From NCBI GenBank assembly GCA_024305405.1, contig JAKNDB010000067.1, positions 1 through 64,000 on the forward strand: DNA of 64,000 nt. Direction: 5' to 3'. Position 1 is the first letter of the stretch. Each line of letters opens with the position of its first letter. The translations under genes were made by a program, and so were the position numbers. Source of the stretch: Dirofilaria immitis (lineage: Eukaryota > Nematoda > Chromadorea > Rhabditida > Onchocercidae). Of the stretch, positions 36,971 to 50,345 are shown one piece after another. Under the pieces are notes generated by a model. It saw nothing but the letters and a program-made list of their open reading frames with translations, made no database searches and had not been told where the DNA came from.

Positions 36971-38900
36971 TGTAGTGATACGTCAGATGGTTTAATAATA
37001 TCATTCCTATCATCTATTATTATCAGTATATTATAGACTGAAATATTTTTATCCATAAAAATTTCAATTCCAATTCGAAATTTGATAAATTTCGAGATTT
37101 TATATTTTTATTATTTAGTAGCTAACAAAAGACATATTAATTATTGATATTTTCTTTATTTTTTAAATCATATAAATCATTTAATAAACCTAAAATAACA
37201 CTTAAGCTATTAATTGTTGTTATCAGCTGTCTAGGCAAATTATCAAAAAGCGGAAAAACTGAACTTAAAGGAAGAAAAGGAATATTTGAATAAATCGTTA
37301 TTAATAAAAAAAATTCTTTTTATAAAATTATTATTAATGGATTAAGTTTTCCCTCAATGAACTTATCTTTTTATTTCTTTTATATTTATCATCCATTTAC
37401 AAAAAATTTTTAAAAAGCGGAAAAAATTCATTTCAAATATCTAAAATGCTTTCCCGTAAATTTAATTTATGTTTTTGCAACTTCACATTTTAAATTTGAT
37501 TTATAACTTCTCGTTCAAAACCTCTTATTATCTAATTTAAATAATATCAGAGGAATTTCAAAAATATTTGTTTCTTTTTTTTTTAAAATAATTTTATCCT
37601 TTAATGATTAGCTTACTGTTTACTTCTAATATAATTTTTCATTTATTTCATCCAAATTAGTTTGGTAATTAATCAAATTTTTATTCTTTGATTACCTGAG
37701 TATTCCAATATTTTTACCTAATAATTATTACATTTTTATTCTTTGATTATTTGAGTACTCCAATATTTTTATTTAATAATTAATAAGAAAATTTCTTAAA
37801 GTTTTGACTTTTCTAACAAAATTTTTTTTCTTCAATAAAAGTTCTATTTTATTGAAATAAAAAAATTCCTTTTTTTTGCTTTTATTTTGATATAATTATT
37901 TTTGTTAGGGCTATCTGTCATAAACAAATATAAATATTTTTATTTAACTGTTAGAGTTATTTTTAAAGTTTTTGAAAAATTTTAAATTTTTAATTATTTT
38001 CAATAAAATATTTTAGATAATTTTTAGTATACTTAATATCAAAATGAAAAGATTGAAATAGAAATATATATTTAAATAATAATTTTAAAATTATTATGAA
38101 ACTTGAGATAAGTATGAAAATTGCTAAAATTTGGCTAATATAACCATATTGTAATGTTATAAGGAATTATTATTTCATAGCTAAATTGGCTATAACAGTC
38201 AAAAAAATAAAATTTTACTACTATTAACAAAAAGCCATAAATAAAAATACAACGAAATGGAATAATTCAATTAGAGTAATAATGAAATATAACTTAATGA
38301 TAAGATTGATATTATAGTAAGGAATTATTTGTATATGATTTAGATTGAAATCTGACAATCCATATATAGATAGTTACATTAATTGGAAATTGAATTAATC
38401 GATAATTTGAATTGGATAATTTCCATTAAATAATATATGCAATCATACTGAAACAGTAATAATTTCGTCATTGTTCTTAGAAATTTAAATCTTTCTACAA
38501 CTAGAAATGAATTCCAATTTGTAAGTCCAGAAATTCATGCTCAACTAAAAATACAATTTTGATATAACATTTTATTTATTTCTTATCCGGAAAAGGAATA
38601 TCTGAATTCTACGAAAAAATTATTTTTTCAAATGATAATTTTTCCATTTTCGATATCAATTTTTTTGAATTACCTGTCGAGATTATCATTTCTCAACATA
38701 TTAATTAGAAATATTATGAGGATAGAATAAAAAATGATCTAATTATTCATCGATTTTTTGAATAGCTTTGTTTCGTAACAAAAAAAAAAAATTGCAAATA
38801 TTGGTTTCTTAGATTTTGACTGAAAATTGTTATATCATTCATCAACATTAACGTATTATAAAAATGAAGTAAAATTGAGTACTATTAATTGTTCATAATT

Positions 38901-38990
38901 TAACAATGCTATTATGCAATATTTATTTCTCGATATCGCTTAACAATGCTATTATGCAATATTTATTTCTCGATATCGCTTAACAATGCT
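38901..38990. repeat. Perfect 40-bp tandem duplication (2.25 copies)
   Basis: The 40-bp unit starting TAACAATGCTATTATGCAAT is repeated without a mismatch at 38901-38940 and 38941-38980, then its first 10 bases again. Confidence 0.95.
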
Positions 38991-39312
38991 CATATGATAA
39001 GTTAAACAATTCGAAATTTTAACAAAAATAATAACAAATAATAAAGAAAAATTGTAAAATAAAATAAAAGAAAATTATAAAATAATTAAATATTTATTAA
39101 ATGAAATAAAATTAATTCCAATTTTTATTTATTTTTATTTTATTTATAATATAAGTTTTTCTTTTTTTTTTAATTTTAATCAATTTTAAATATATAAATA
39201 ATATTTCTAATTAATTTTTAATCTTTAATATCTATACAATTACTAAATTTTTTTTAATTAAAAACTTCCCTCAACATCGTTAATGCGATATGTTAAACGC
39301 AAAATGACAAAT

Positions 39313-39412
39313 AGACAGACAGACAGATAGACAGACAGACAGACACACACACACACATATGTATATACACATATAAACATATCTATTCTATGTCTGTCTG
39401 TCTGTCTGTCTG
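39313..39412. repeat. (AGAC)n ... (GTCT)n inverted microsatellite
   Basis: An AGAC run at 39313-39344 passes into (AC)n. After a 35-bp spacer, a TGTC run at 39391-39412 is its reverse complement, so the stretch can form a long hairpin. Confidence 0.9.
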
Positions 39413-40997
39413 ACTTATTCAGAATATATTGATTGGATGTAGTATGTTCGAAAGTTGTTGTATTGTCTGGCTGGTCGATTGGCACATTGTGTGCAGCATT
39501 GAATTTCTGTTTCAGTTTGTATATATATATATATATATATACATCGACACGTATTTACGTGAATGTGCGTGAGTTCATGATATACATATATGTTTGTATA
39601 TGGATATGCTTTTTCCCGATACGTTAAAATAATATGTCGTAGATATGAAAACGTAGTATACATACATGGATTAATATATGTTCTGATGTATCTTTACGTA
39701 TCAATTGTAATATATATATACATATACACGTGAAATATATGTTACGTTTACGTAACGCGTATTTATATATTGGACGTGTATAGAAATAATGTATGTACAC
39801 AAATGTAAACACGTACGTACATTCATGCATACTTTAATATATAATATATATATATGCATTTAGATATGTTATAACAATTATTGTTCAACAAAGGATGTAA
39901 AATAAATTATCAATTAATAATCAGTTACGATAATAACATTATTTTAATAATGAAGAAGATACGTAACGTAAGTGTAATGAAAACTTGTAAAATATTATTG
40001 ATCGATTTCTGATCATCAAGTTCTTATAGTTTAATAATATTTTGAGAAATCATTTGAAAATGAACGAAATCTTACACTTTAGACTTTAAATGATATCATA
40101 TAGCGTATCAGATGTTTGACTGATTATTAATTGATAATTTATCACTTATCAGAAAAATCGTTCTATCTGTCATTCATTATTCAAAAAATTTTTTTAAATT
40201 ATCGATAATTGATTTGAAATATGCTTTATTTCATATAGTTTATTAAAATTATAATATCTTATGATGATTGATGATGAAAAGATGAAACGATGAATCATGC
40301 ATGGCCATTAACAGAAATCAATGATAAGCTTAAATTAGATGATGATTATTCTACCTGACATCTGTCTCTCCTATTATTATTAATTATTTGCTTCATTTAT
40401 TACTTTGATATATTTATTCTAAAAAATTATTCATTAACATAATATCAGCGATGATTTTATACAAACTATTTCTGATTTCATAACAGTTCGTAAATAGCAT
40501 ATTTTACGTGATATTTCAGATTCTTCTTTGATAACATGAAACGTAATTCTAATTCTTTAATTTAATCACTATCAAATTTTTCTCGATGTCAATCAATTCT
40601 GTTTTTCTAATAATTTATCATTCATAATTATTTATGAATTTTCGGCATATCGAATGGTTTAAATTCGCCTATTATAAATTTTGCAATGATACCATGTAAA
40701 TAAGATGTGAAAGTTCTATGAATGAATTTTTTTGATTTGAAATAACATTAATAATTTTTTTAAACTAATTTTAAAAAATTTTTTAATTAGACATATCCTA
40801 TCATTTAATGTTGGTAGGAATGTTTGATGAAACAGTGATATGATATTGGAATGGATGATGGAATTATTTCATAATACTTTTCCTTTCTGTTGCTCATATT
40901 TCAGCATATTAAAAAATTATTGCTTTTTTGAATTTTTTTGTAGCAAATAAGAAGAAACAGAAATAGGAATTATTCATTAATGAAATTGTCATCAATG

Positions 40998-41178
40998 CGA
41001 TGATGGATGATGATGATGATGATGATGATAATGGTGATGATATTGGTGGTGATGATAATGATGATGGTGGATGATGATAATGATGATGATGTTGATGTTG
41101 ATGATGATGATGGTGATGATAGTGGTGGTGATGATGATGATGATTGGTGATGACGATGTTGATGTTGATGATGATGAT
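40998..41178. repeat. (GAT)n-rich microsatellite region
   Basis: Imperfect GAT/GGT/GTT triplets over about 180 bp; open in both directions as poly-Met/Asp or His/Ile frames, which are repeat artefacts. Confidence 0.95.
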
Positions 41179-43262
41179 CTAACTAGATTAAGAATAGATA
41201 AATTTTCATTATTTAGAAAATTCCGGAATAGAATTAAATTAATAAAGTTTAAAAATATTAATTCACAATTGCTGAATATCATTTCTAAAACTGCCATCAT
41301 CAAATGATTGAAATAATATTTGAATGTAAAAGTGGGTGAAAAACTAAGCGTATTGTTGGAAAAATATTTAATTCAATTTAATAATTGTTGTTGAAATGAG
41401 AAGACAAAGGTCATGTGTCATGTGTTGTTATAAGTTTAGTAACTTGTGTTTGACAAAACTTTTTTCAACAGAGAGAAAGAGAGAGAGAAGGGTGAAGTAT
41501 GATATCGTTCCTGGTGATATTGTTCAAAGTGTACAGTGAACTTTTGCTGATATGATATCATTGGAAGATATTTTCATTTGATCATCTAATATCGGAATTT
41601 CACTGAAATAAATTATATTTAGAATATTTTTGATATAAATGTCGATAATAATTGCATGATTTTGAATAATCTTGAGGTGATTTAAGCGTAATTTATCTAA
41701 TGAATTTGCAAAATATCTTATTAACTTCTCCAATAGGTGTTTTTCATATCTTTTCATTCAGATAAAACAAGTAATAAAACGAAATAAAGTTTTCCAGTAT
41801 AATATCCTAATATATTTCATATATTTAAATATATTATTATTAAATCGCAAAATAAACACTTGTTTTATCATTATCATTCTATATCAAATAGTAATCAAGA
41901 TTGAATCAATCAATTAATATCGAAAGATACTGAAAAAAAACTCCTGGAATATTTCAAAAATATGAAATGAATAGTTAAAGATATAAAATATTTATTCCAA
42001 TTTTTGATTCGATAGTTATAAATAAAATATTTAAATTTCAAAAATTTTCGCTTTATTTATTTTAAATTATAAATTTAATTTTTCTTAGAATATAATTAAA
42101 ATTGTTGTTATGATTAAGTTATAAATAAACAAGTGCTATGAATAAAGTTTGAGCAAAATTGCAGTTTTCATAATATCAATTAATTTGATATTACAAAGAA
42201 TGTTATAAAGAGAGAGAAAAATAAAGGAAGAAAGAAAGGGAAGAAGGAAGGAAGGAAAAAAGGAAGGAAGGAAGGAAAATAAATGATTTTATTATTTTAT
42301 TGAAAATAAAATGGGTTTAACAAATATTAGCTAAATTATGAAAAAGCATTTTTGCTCGAAGAAATAAAATAGGAAAAATAATAATAATTTATAGAAATTC
42401 TTGCAAACTAAATCTTTCTTTGCCTACTCATTTTTAAAATTTTAAATTTATATATTCATTTGATTAATCAATCTTTTATTATTTCATTCTTTTTCACTTT
42501 TTCTTTTCTTATTTTTGATTTCTTTCCATACATAAGTTACAGTAATCTTTTAAGAATTGTAATTAGCTGATTTTAGTTTCATTTTTTATTTTCGCTTTTT
42601 CTTTCTAAATTATAGAATTAAATTAATTAAATTACTACTTGTTATTGTGATAATTTCATTATCAATTTCATTATCTCATCTCAATGAAATGACATATTAA
42701 TTTATAAGTATAAAATTTCGATTAATTTGGTGGAAAAATTGAATTCAATTTTACTAATATTTGTTAATTATTTTGGAAGTTATAAAATTCAAGACTATTT
42801 CAGGTGGATGATTTTTACTTGTTTTTTTTTCAACAAATCTTACTTCGATTTAATCAAATTTCAGAAAACTGGTTCCTATCCTATTGCAGTATTATTATTT
42901 GTCAGTATAATTACATCATTATATATATATATATGTATATATATATATTTTTTCGTCATTTCTTTCTTCCTTTTTCTATTATTTTTCAGTCTATTTTTTT
43001 ATTTTGCAAAATGGGAAACGGTAAAAAAAAATAGAATCTAAATACTGTATATAAATTTTCTTTTATTAAAAATCCCATATTTAGGATATTTTTTTAATTA
43101 CATTTATACAATTATTTTTATATAATTGAAATTATTATTGTCATTTTTAAATTATATTTATATTTATTTAAATGATAATATTATATTTATATAATTTCTA
43201 AAATTTTAAACGATAAAATAATATTTTCTCTTATATTAAAATAAAACTATAATATGCTTCTA

Positions 43263-43305
<43 letters not shown>

Positions 43306-44123
43306 AAAAAAACAGAGAAATTATTGAAAACAAATAAGAGATAATATAATATGTATGCTAAAAAAAAATTTTTTTAAATTGTTGTTATATATAATTATTA
43401 TTTACCTTTAAAATTTATGAATTAAATAATTAGTTATTAAATGAGAATTTAAAAAAAATTTTTTTTTAGTATATAAATATAATCTCTTATTTGTCTTCAA
43501 TAATTCTTCTCTTCTCTTTGATTTATAATTAGAAATAAATAAATTATATCAGTTTTTTTTTTGGAAATTTTGAACTGATATGATTTATACGTCGATTAAA
43601 GAATATATGGAAAGAATAGATATTTAAATATGTGTGCCCTTATATATTCTTTTCTATTTGTTTAAATTATAAAATATAATTATTGAAATGAATTATTTTC
43701 ATTTTATCTTAAATAGTTTTCATATTGAGATTAAATGAAATTATATAAATAATCTTATCATAAATGATTAGATAAAGAAAAAAACCATTTTTAAGTTGAA
43801 ATACAATATAAGTTAATGATTATATTTATATATTCATTTTAAAGATATCAATTATCAATGAAAATGATTGCCTTCATTGTTGTATCATTTTTATTTAATA
43901 ATATGTAATCGAAATATGAACTGATGTTGTACGATATACATAATGTCTGATTATATTAATCCGCCAAAATATTAACATACGATAATACCGTATTCATCAA
44001 ATTAATATGTCAACATTATATGCATTCTTTGATCAAATTTAAGGATTCTGATAAACATTATCAGCTATTATTCATCATTTCTTTAATTTCATTTGTTGTT
44101 CTATAAATTGATCAGCTTTTTTT

Positions 44124-44137
44124 TGTGTATGTATGTG

Positions 44138-44214
<77 letters not shown>

Positions 44215-44246
44215 ATGTGTGTATGTGTGTGTGTGTGTGTATATGT
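44124..44246. repeat. (TG)n microsatellite
   Basis: About 100 bp of TG repeat with scattered TATG interruptions. Confidence 0.95.
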
Positions 44247-44915
44247 TATCATTTCAATGTATTAGTTTTTTTATGTAATTCCGACTTTATGAAATTATTT
44301 AATTTTTATTTCCAATCATTCAGAATTAATTTTTCGTAAGAAATGGCACATTGACTGTTTGATTGAATTGGATGGAACGAAATGAAAAGATTGCAAACAT
44401 ATCATTTTTATTTTCTTTTTTCTTCATCAAAAATAATAATACTCTTTTCTTTTTGAATATCATCTTCATCAATGAAAATAATGCTCCTTTTTTCCTTTCT
44501 TTCTTTCTCTTGTTATATTTCAATTAAAATTTAAATAATAAAAATAAAATTACCGAGTGCTTTTTACACGCTTTTTTTTGACCCGATTTAAGTTTTCTTT
44601 TTCTCCTTCTTCTTCTTCTTCTTCTTCTTCCTTTTCATTTTATTGTTCCAATTTCTTTTTCATTTTCTTTTTCTTTCTCTTTAAATTTTAATTGAAATAT
44701 ATGTATATATAATATATATGGCATGTATTTATTATTATTATTATGTAAATATTTATTGACTTTTCTTTTCTTTTATTTTGTTTTGTTTTATAATTTTAAT
44801 AAGTACTTTATTTATCATTTGTCATATTTAATTTTTTCTTTATAAATTGGAAGAGTAGCCTGTTTTGATGTAATCGATATATATATATATATCTATATAA
44901 TAAATAAAAAGAAAA

Positions 44916-44956
<41 letters not shown>

Positions 44957-46020
44957 TATTATATATCAAACGTTCATATGAACAATATGTATATAATCAG
45001 TTGTTGATAAAATGGAAAATGTTATCAGTGAAAGAGTATTTTTCAAAAATATAAATTTAAGCTAAAACTATTATTATAATAATATTTTTTTCATTAATTT
45101 GTTTTCTAGTTTATAATGCGAGAAATAAAAAGATGAATTGATATGATATCAAGAAATATTAGTAAATAGATTATGATAAAAATGATAAATGTTAGTATAT
45201 GTATACATATACATATATATATATATATATTTGATAACAATATGTTATAAAAATGATTAAAACTGTTAATTGTAGGCTTTCCGTTTTTTCATTATTTGTC
45301 TTCAATAATTTATCTTTTCTTTTCTTATTTATTTGTATATTATAGTTATTATAGGAATAAATTTGATGATATATTTTAGTGATATTATTCATTTTGCATT
45401 TGAAAATCTATGAAATCTATAAAAGTAATAATCAATCGATGATGATGATGATGATGATGATGAATTAGTTGATTAGTGATGCTTGTAATAGTAATATCTT
45501 TAACCTGTAATTACTGAATAGATTGTAATTTTTGCTTAATGTTTGTTTATTGATTTTGACTTTTATTAATAGTTTATTGTAAAATTTTTAACTTTTGTCA
45601 TTTGAGAATTAAAAAACAATGGTATAATATATGATAGAAAGAAGAAAAAAAATAGTTTAAACAAGGAACCAATTATTTGTTGTCCTTATTTTTTCTTTAT
45701 TTATTCAAAAGGACAGTGTGTTCTATACATTACATCATTCTTAGGATAGATAATAAAAATGGGAATGAGACGTAAGTGAAGAAGATTTATTATTATTGTT
45801 ATCAATTGTTCGAAATATCAACAAATTATTTTACTCCTCTTAAAATTAATGGGAATTTTTCCTTCCTTTTTTTTTTCGAATATCAAGAAAAGATGATTCT
45901 CGATGTTAGATTTTTCAAGGATTCAACCTAGTTTTTGCCGATTGTAGATCTAGTAAAAAGGTCGAAAAGTTATGCGTTTGATAGTAAATTATTATTATTA
46001 TTATGGAAATTTGATCATTT

Positions 46021-46064
46021 TATAGCGAATTTAATTGCATCTTATAGCGAATTTAATTGCATCT
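46021..46064. repeat. Perfect 22-bp tandem duplication
   Basis: TATAGCGAATTTAATTGCAT plus CT occurs twice in a row (46021-46042 and 46043-46064). Confidence 0.9.
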
Positions 46065-47026
46065 TATGAATTATTTGTCAGTTAGCTCTAAGCCATTCAT
46101 AATTTCTCGTATTTTTAATCGAACGTATTTTAACTAATTAACAGAAATTGATGATTAATTACTTGTTTATAACATAATAATGAACTTTATAAAACATAGA
46201 AATGAACCAGACGGCCAACAGTCATTGATAAAAATTACTTGCCAGAAATAATTGTTGGGCTATAATTATTACCTATAAAATGGATCATATTTATGTAAGA
46301 TCTATATCACTCTTAATCATTAAAGAGAAAACTTTAATGATTTTTAATTTTCAGAAATCATTTACTTATTCATAGATGATAATCATAAACCCTAAAATAA
46401 GCGCTACCCCAGACGATCTATTTATATGCATGCAACAATTTTACTCATTCATTATTTCATCTACGATCAATGTTACTCATTCACAGTAGCTTTATGCAAA
46501 TTTCTATATCCTACAAATAATAATTTATAGCAGTAGTATTATTACGATTCAATAATAGGATTTGTCTTTTAATCGATTTTTTTGTTTTGATGCATTGATA
46601 AAATCAAAATATTCAAGGAAAGGACATAAACGCGCACGAGCATGCAGACGCGTATGTAGGAACGCATGCTTGCATACATGTCGAATAATTCATTCGTCAT
46701 AGAAATCTTTTATCACAGAAGTATTAGGATTAGACAAACGGTTGTCTTAATTATTGTGAATTTTTTTTATTTCTTTTCTTTATGCCATTTTCTGATATAA
46801 TTTTGCGTTAATAATATTATACTTAAAATGACTAATATAAAAATTTGATGATTTATTGATTTGATTTATTGCTAAAGATTAGCATATATTTATTGTGTAC
46901 AATTTATTCACTCAATTCAATTTATTATATGACGTATTTATTGATTTGATTCGTTAAATGACGTATCTTTGCATATAATATATCGAGTGTATGACAAATA
47001 TTCTTAAATATAACAATTATATTTTC

Positions 47027-47029
47027 TAG
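47027..47029 (+). promoter_or_regulatory. Possible spliced-leader acceptor for ubc-3
   Basis: The T-rich TATTTTCTAG at 47020-47029 lies 115 bases before the ubc-3 ATG, and no matching upstream coding exon is seen. A trans-splice site fits nematode practice but is not proven. Confidence 0.35.
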
Positions 47030-47144
47030 TTTTCAATCATATAAGTGCCGTGGTGTGTTCCCCTCGCATTTTACCTGTGATACTTATTATTTTCATCCTG
47101 CCAATATATACTGTTCTTGCTATTTAATTGAGAAAAAAAATAAA

Positions 47145-50100
47145 ATGAATAGTGTTTCGTCTTTGATGGGTTCTCAGGGTACAAGTGGATCATGTGCAGG
47201 TAAATTTTTCACTAATTTTTTAAAATATTTTTCAAAATATTTAAATTCCCCTTTGTTCATGACTGTATGATTGATGACGTTAATTATTTTGCAACAGTTA
47301 GCATCATGAATCTTAACTTATCATTTTGTACGTTTTTCCATTAAATATTGTTGTATCGAATGATTTACGGTACGGACATTCTGAGATTGTCTATAAAAAA
47401 AAATTTTTAAGATAAGAAATTAGGTGATATTTTCATGTTTTACACTAATTTGATATTATTTTATTACATTTCTCTTTGTTATTTACTTAGACGACACAAA
47501 CTATTCTCTTTTTATTTCAGGTGCCATTCGTGCATTAACATTGGAGCTAAAAGGATTGCAGACATCACCTGTTGAAGGTTTTACAGTAACAGCTAATGAG
47601 GATAATATGTTCGTATGGACAGTCGCTTTGTATGGTCCACCTGGAACACTGTATCAGGTATATAATTTTAATATTAGTCATCAATGAGAAAGTAAACTGA
47701 AGTTAACGAAATATGATGAATTTTGAGAATTCTACGATAAGCAAGATTCAAAAAAAAATTATATTTGTTGAACTGAGCAATAAATAAGAAGTATTAGATT
47801 GAATTTGCACTTTTTAGTTTTTGCAATTATTATTTATATAAAAGATTTAAATGAAGGATTTCTATTGTGCTGTGATTCAGTTGCCATAAATGTTTGTCAT
47901 ATGTTTATCTTAAATACTAGTAAATCAAATTTTTAGTTATATTCTCTTCGTTATGCTTGTTTTTATTACATAAGATTTTAGTAGAATCATCAATTCTCTA
48001 TTTGAAATTTTAATTAATATCATAACAGCAGATTCATAACATGATTTGTACCCTAACTTTACAGCAATCTCCATTGACTTTATAGTTTGCAGTCATTGAA
48101 ATACTATCAAATTTTGCCAGCACATGATGATGAGGAGCATTCGAGATAGTTTTCCAAAATACTGTATTAAAATAATGTTTCGATATATTATGCATTTTAG
48201 TAAATGTGAAAAAACAATTCTTGACGTCATCAAATTTAATAAAACATCATTTTCATCCAGCAACTTATTTATTATTTTCACTTTTCTATTATCATCTTAT
48301 AACAACTTTTTTTTTAACTAGGTATGTACCTTTTGGGTAGTTATTACAAGATTTGAATATTCCACTCTTTCCTAATATTCATAAATTTATTTAATTCAAT
48401 CAATAATTGATTTGCCTTGCTTTGTTTCAGGGTGGCTATTTCAAAGCGGTTTTGAAATTTCCATCCAATTATCCGTATGCTCCTCCATCGATTAAGTTCC
48501 TCAACAAAGTTTGGCATCCAAATGTTTATGAGGTATGAGATATAAATGGGACTTACTGCTTTAAAGTCATTGAAGGGAATTTCGAAATTTTAGAATCGTA
48601 ACTTTCTTTTTAGAACGGTGATCTATGTATCAGTATTTTGCATCCACCCGTTGATGATCCGCATAGTGGTGAACTTGCTTGCGAACGTTGGAATCCAACG
48701 CAAAATGTTAGGTAAGTCAAACAATGATTTCTAACATAACAGCATTATTATAATTTTTCCTATAAGATCTTTTCATTGGTGAATAATATTATTTTTAATT
48801 GTATTGACATACGTGTTATGTGGATTATATTGACGAATCAAAATGATTTGAGTTAGTATTATAAATTAAAACTGTAAAGGATATGTATGAAAGATGTTTG
48901 AAGAAAAATTCATCATTCTGTTAGATTTTTTAAAATATTTTGAAAAATAATACATGATCGACTCAAAAAAGGGTAAGGAAAGAACAAGAAGAAGAAACGA
49001 ATTCAACATCATTTCAGGACAATTTTGCTTTCGGTAATTTCGTTATTAAATGAGCCGAATACTTCCTCGCCAGCAAATGTGGATGCCTCAGTTATGTATA
49101 GAAAATGGAAAGAATCGGGTGGCAAAAATGATGAATATGCACGTCTCGTGAGGTTAGTTTATGAACTTTGCTAGGAATTATAGGATTGTCGCAAATCACA
49201 TATTATTGTGATTCCTTCGTAATTATGATGCTGCCTTGTAAAATTGTCCATTTCGCCCTAACAATGGTGAATAATCTGAATCTTAAAGTTATTATATTAT
49301 TACCTTTATTTTAATGCTGCTAATATCAAGTGGAAAGGAAGCGAAAGCAAAATGCAACAGACACATCGTGAAATTCGGACTTTATAATCTTAAAATTTCA
49401 TTGATGATGATCAGTGAGATAGATAAGAGATGCTTTAATTTTTTTTAAACTATTTTTTCCTGTTGTCACCTTATGTAATACCAAAACTCGGTCATGAATT
49501 ATTTTTCTTGCTATTAGAAATATCATAAAATCAGTAGCTAACAAAGACGATTATTAAATCTAAACCATATTTTTAAGATGAATGTTTATAACTATTTTTT
49601 TCTCAAGGTTATTTGTTTCCCAGGAAGCAAGTCGAAGCATCCCGTCTAGATGCAGAAAAAGATGGTGTCGTTGTGCCAGAAACGTTAGAAGAATATTGCA
49701 TTAAAACAGCGCCTAAACCGAATGAAGACTGTACAGATGCTTTCGATCTTGATGAAGATTATTATGATTATGGTGATGAAAGTGGTATGTGAAACATTGA
49801 ATGAGCTTCTTTTTTTTCTTGTATCATTTGATAGCTTTTTGTCGATGTTTTATCTGCGTAAATAGATGAGTTTCATAATGATGCACATTAACTTCTTAAA
49901 AAAATTAATATAATAGAAAAATTTGAACCTACTTTAATTGATATTTTGTTTCTTGAAAAAGCTAGTTGATTAATATGAACGAAATATAGGAAATTGCTAT
50001 TATTTCATCTTTCTTACAAAAACAGAAAATAGTAGCAATGAATTGCTAATTGATTGAATGTTCGATAGATCGTTTAGTAATTGCCAGCTAACAGAGAGCG

Positions 50101-50277
50101 ATAATTGTTGAGTGTATTTAGAGTTTTGCAATTTTTCAAACTAACCATTTGTTTATCTTGGTGAATTTGCTGAGGAAATATTAGTAAAAAAAATAGTGAA
50201 ATGTTTCATTCTTATTTTCAGATGATGAGGAAGAGTACGAGGAAAATGCAGAGGATAGTGGGCAAGGCGAGAATTGA
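47145..50277 (+). CDS. ubc-3: Ubiquitin-conjugating enzyme E2, CDC34/UBE2R class
   Basis: Exons: 47145-47199, 47521-47657, 48431-48532, 48614-48711, 49018-49152, 49624-49784, 50222-50277; 744 nt, 247 codons. The ATG at 47145 is the first in frame; the frame is open further upstream only through a GTG. The catalytic core contains [32 protein letters not shown] and [11 protein letters not shown] with the active-site Cys at residue 103. It is followed by the acidic insertion typical of CDC34 (VDDPHSGE, residues 111-118) and [20 protein letters not shown] very acidic tail (from about residue 208) fits CDC34, where it helps recruit cullin-RING (SCF) ligases. The enzyme passes ubiquitin to SCF substrates, such as cell-cycle inhibitors, often as Lys48 chains. 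All splice sites are GT/AG. Length is close to the C. elegans protein as I recall it. Confidence 0.96.
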
Positions 50278-50339
50278 TAATAGATTTTGAACTGGATCGA
50301 TTTGAATATGAAAGTGGAGATATTTGAAAGTGAAGCAAA

Positions 50340-50345
50340 AATAAA
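50340..50345 (+). terminator. Poly(A) signal of ubc-3
   Basis: AATAAA lies 63 bases after the ubc-3 stop codon, a usual distance for short nematode 3' UTRs. Confidence 0.55.

Larger units (their letters stand above)
33300..47026. other. Gene desert of 13.7 kb with simple repeats
   Basis: No exon-like frame with family features was found on either strand. The longer open frames here fall in low-complexity DNA such as (GAT)n, (TG)n and poly-AT runs. Small perfect tandem duplications and several microsatellites are listed separately. The region may hold distant control elements of the AP-2 gene, but nothing in the sequence shows this directly. Confidence 0.6.

Noticed and set aside
40992..41307. 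Poly-Met/Asp and His/Ile frames on both strands
   Set aside because: Products of the (GAT)n repeat.
44093..44339. Cys/Val-rich frames
   Set aside because: Products of the (TG)n repeat; the same holds for 51521-51721.
47055..47144. N-terminal extension of ubc-3 from an upstream in-frame GTG
   Set aside because: GTG starts are not normal in nematode nuclear genes, and the ATG at 47145 gives the expected length for the family.
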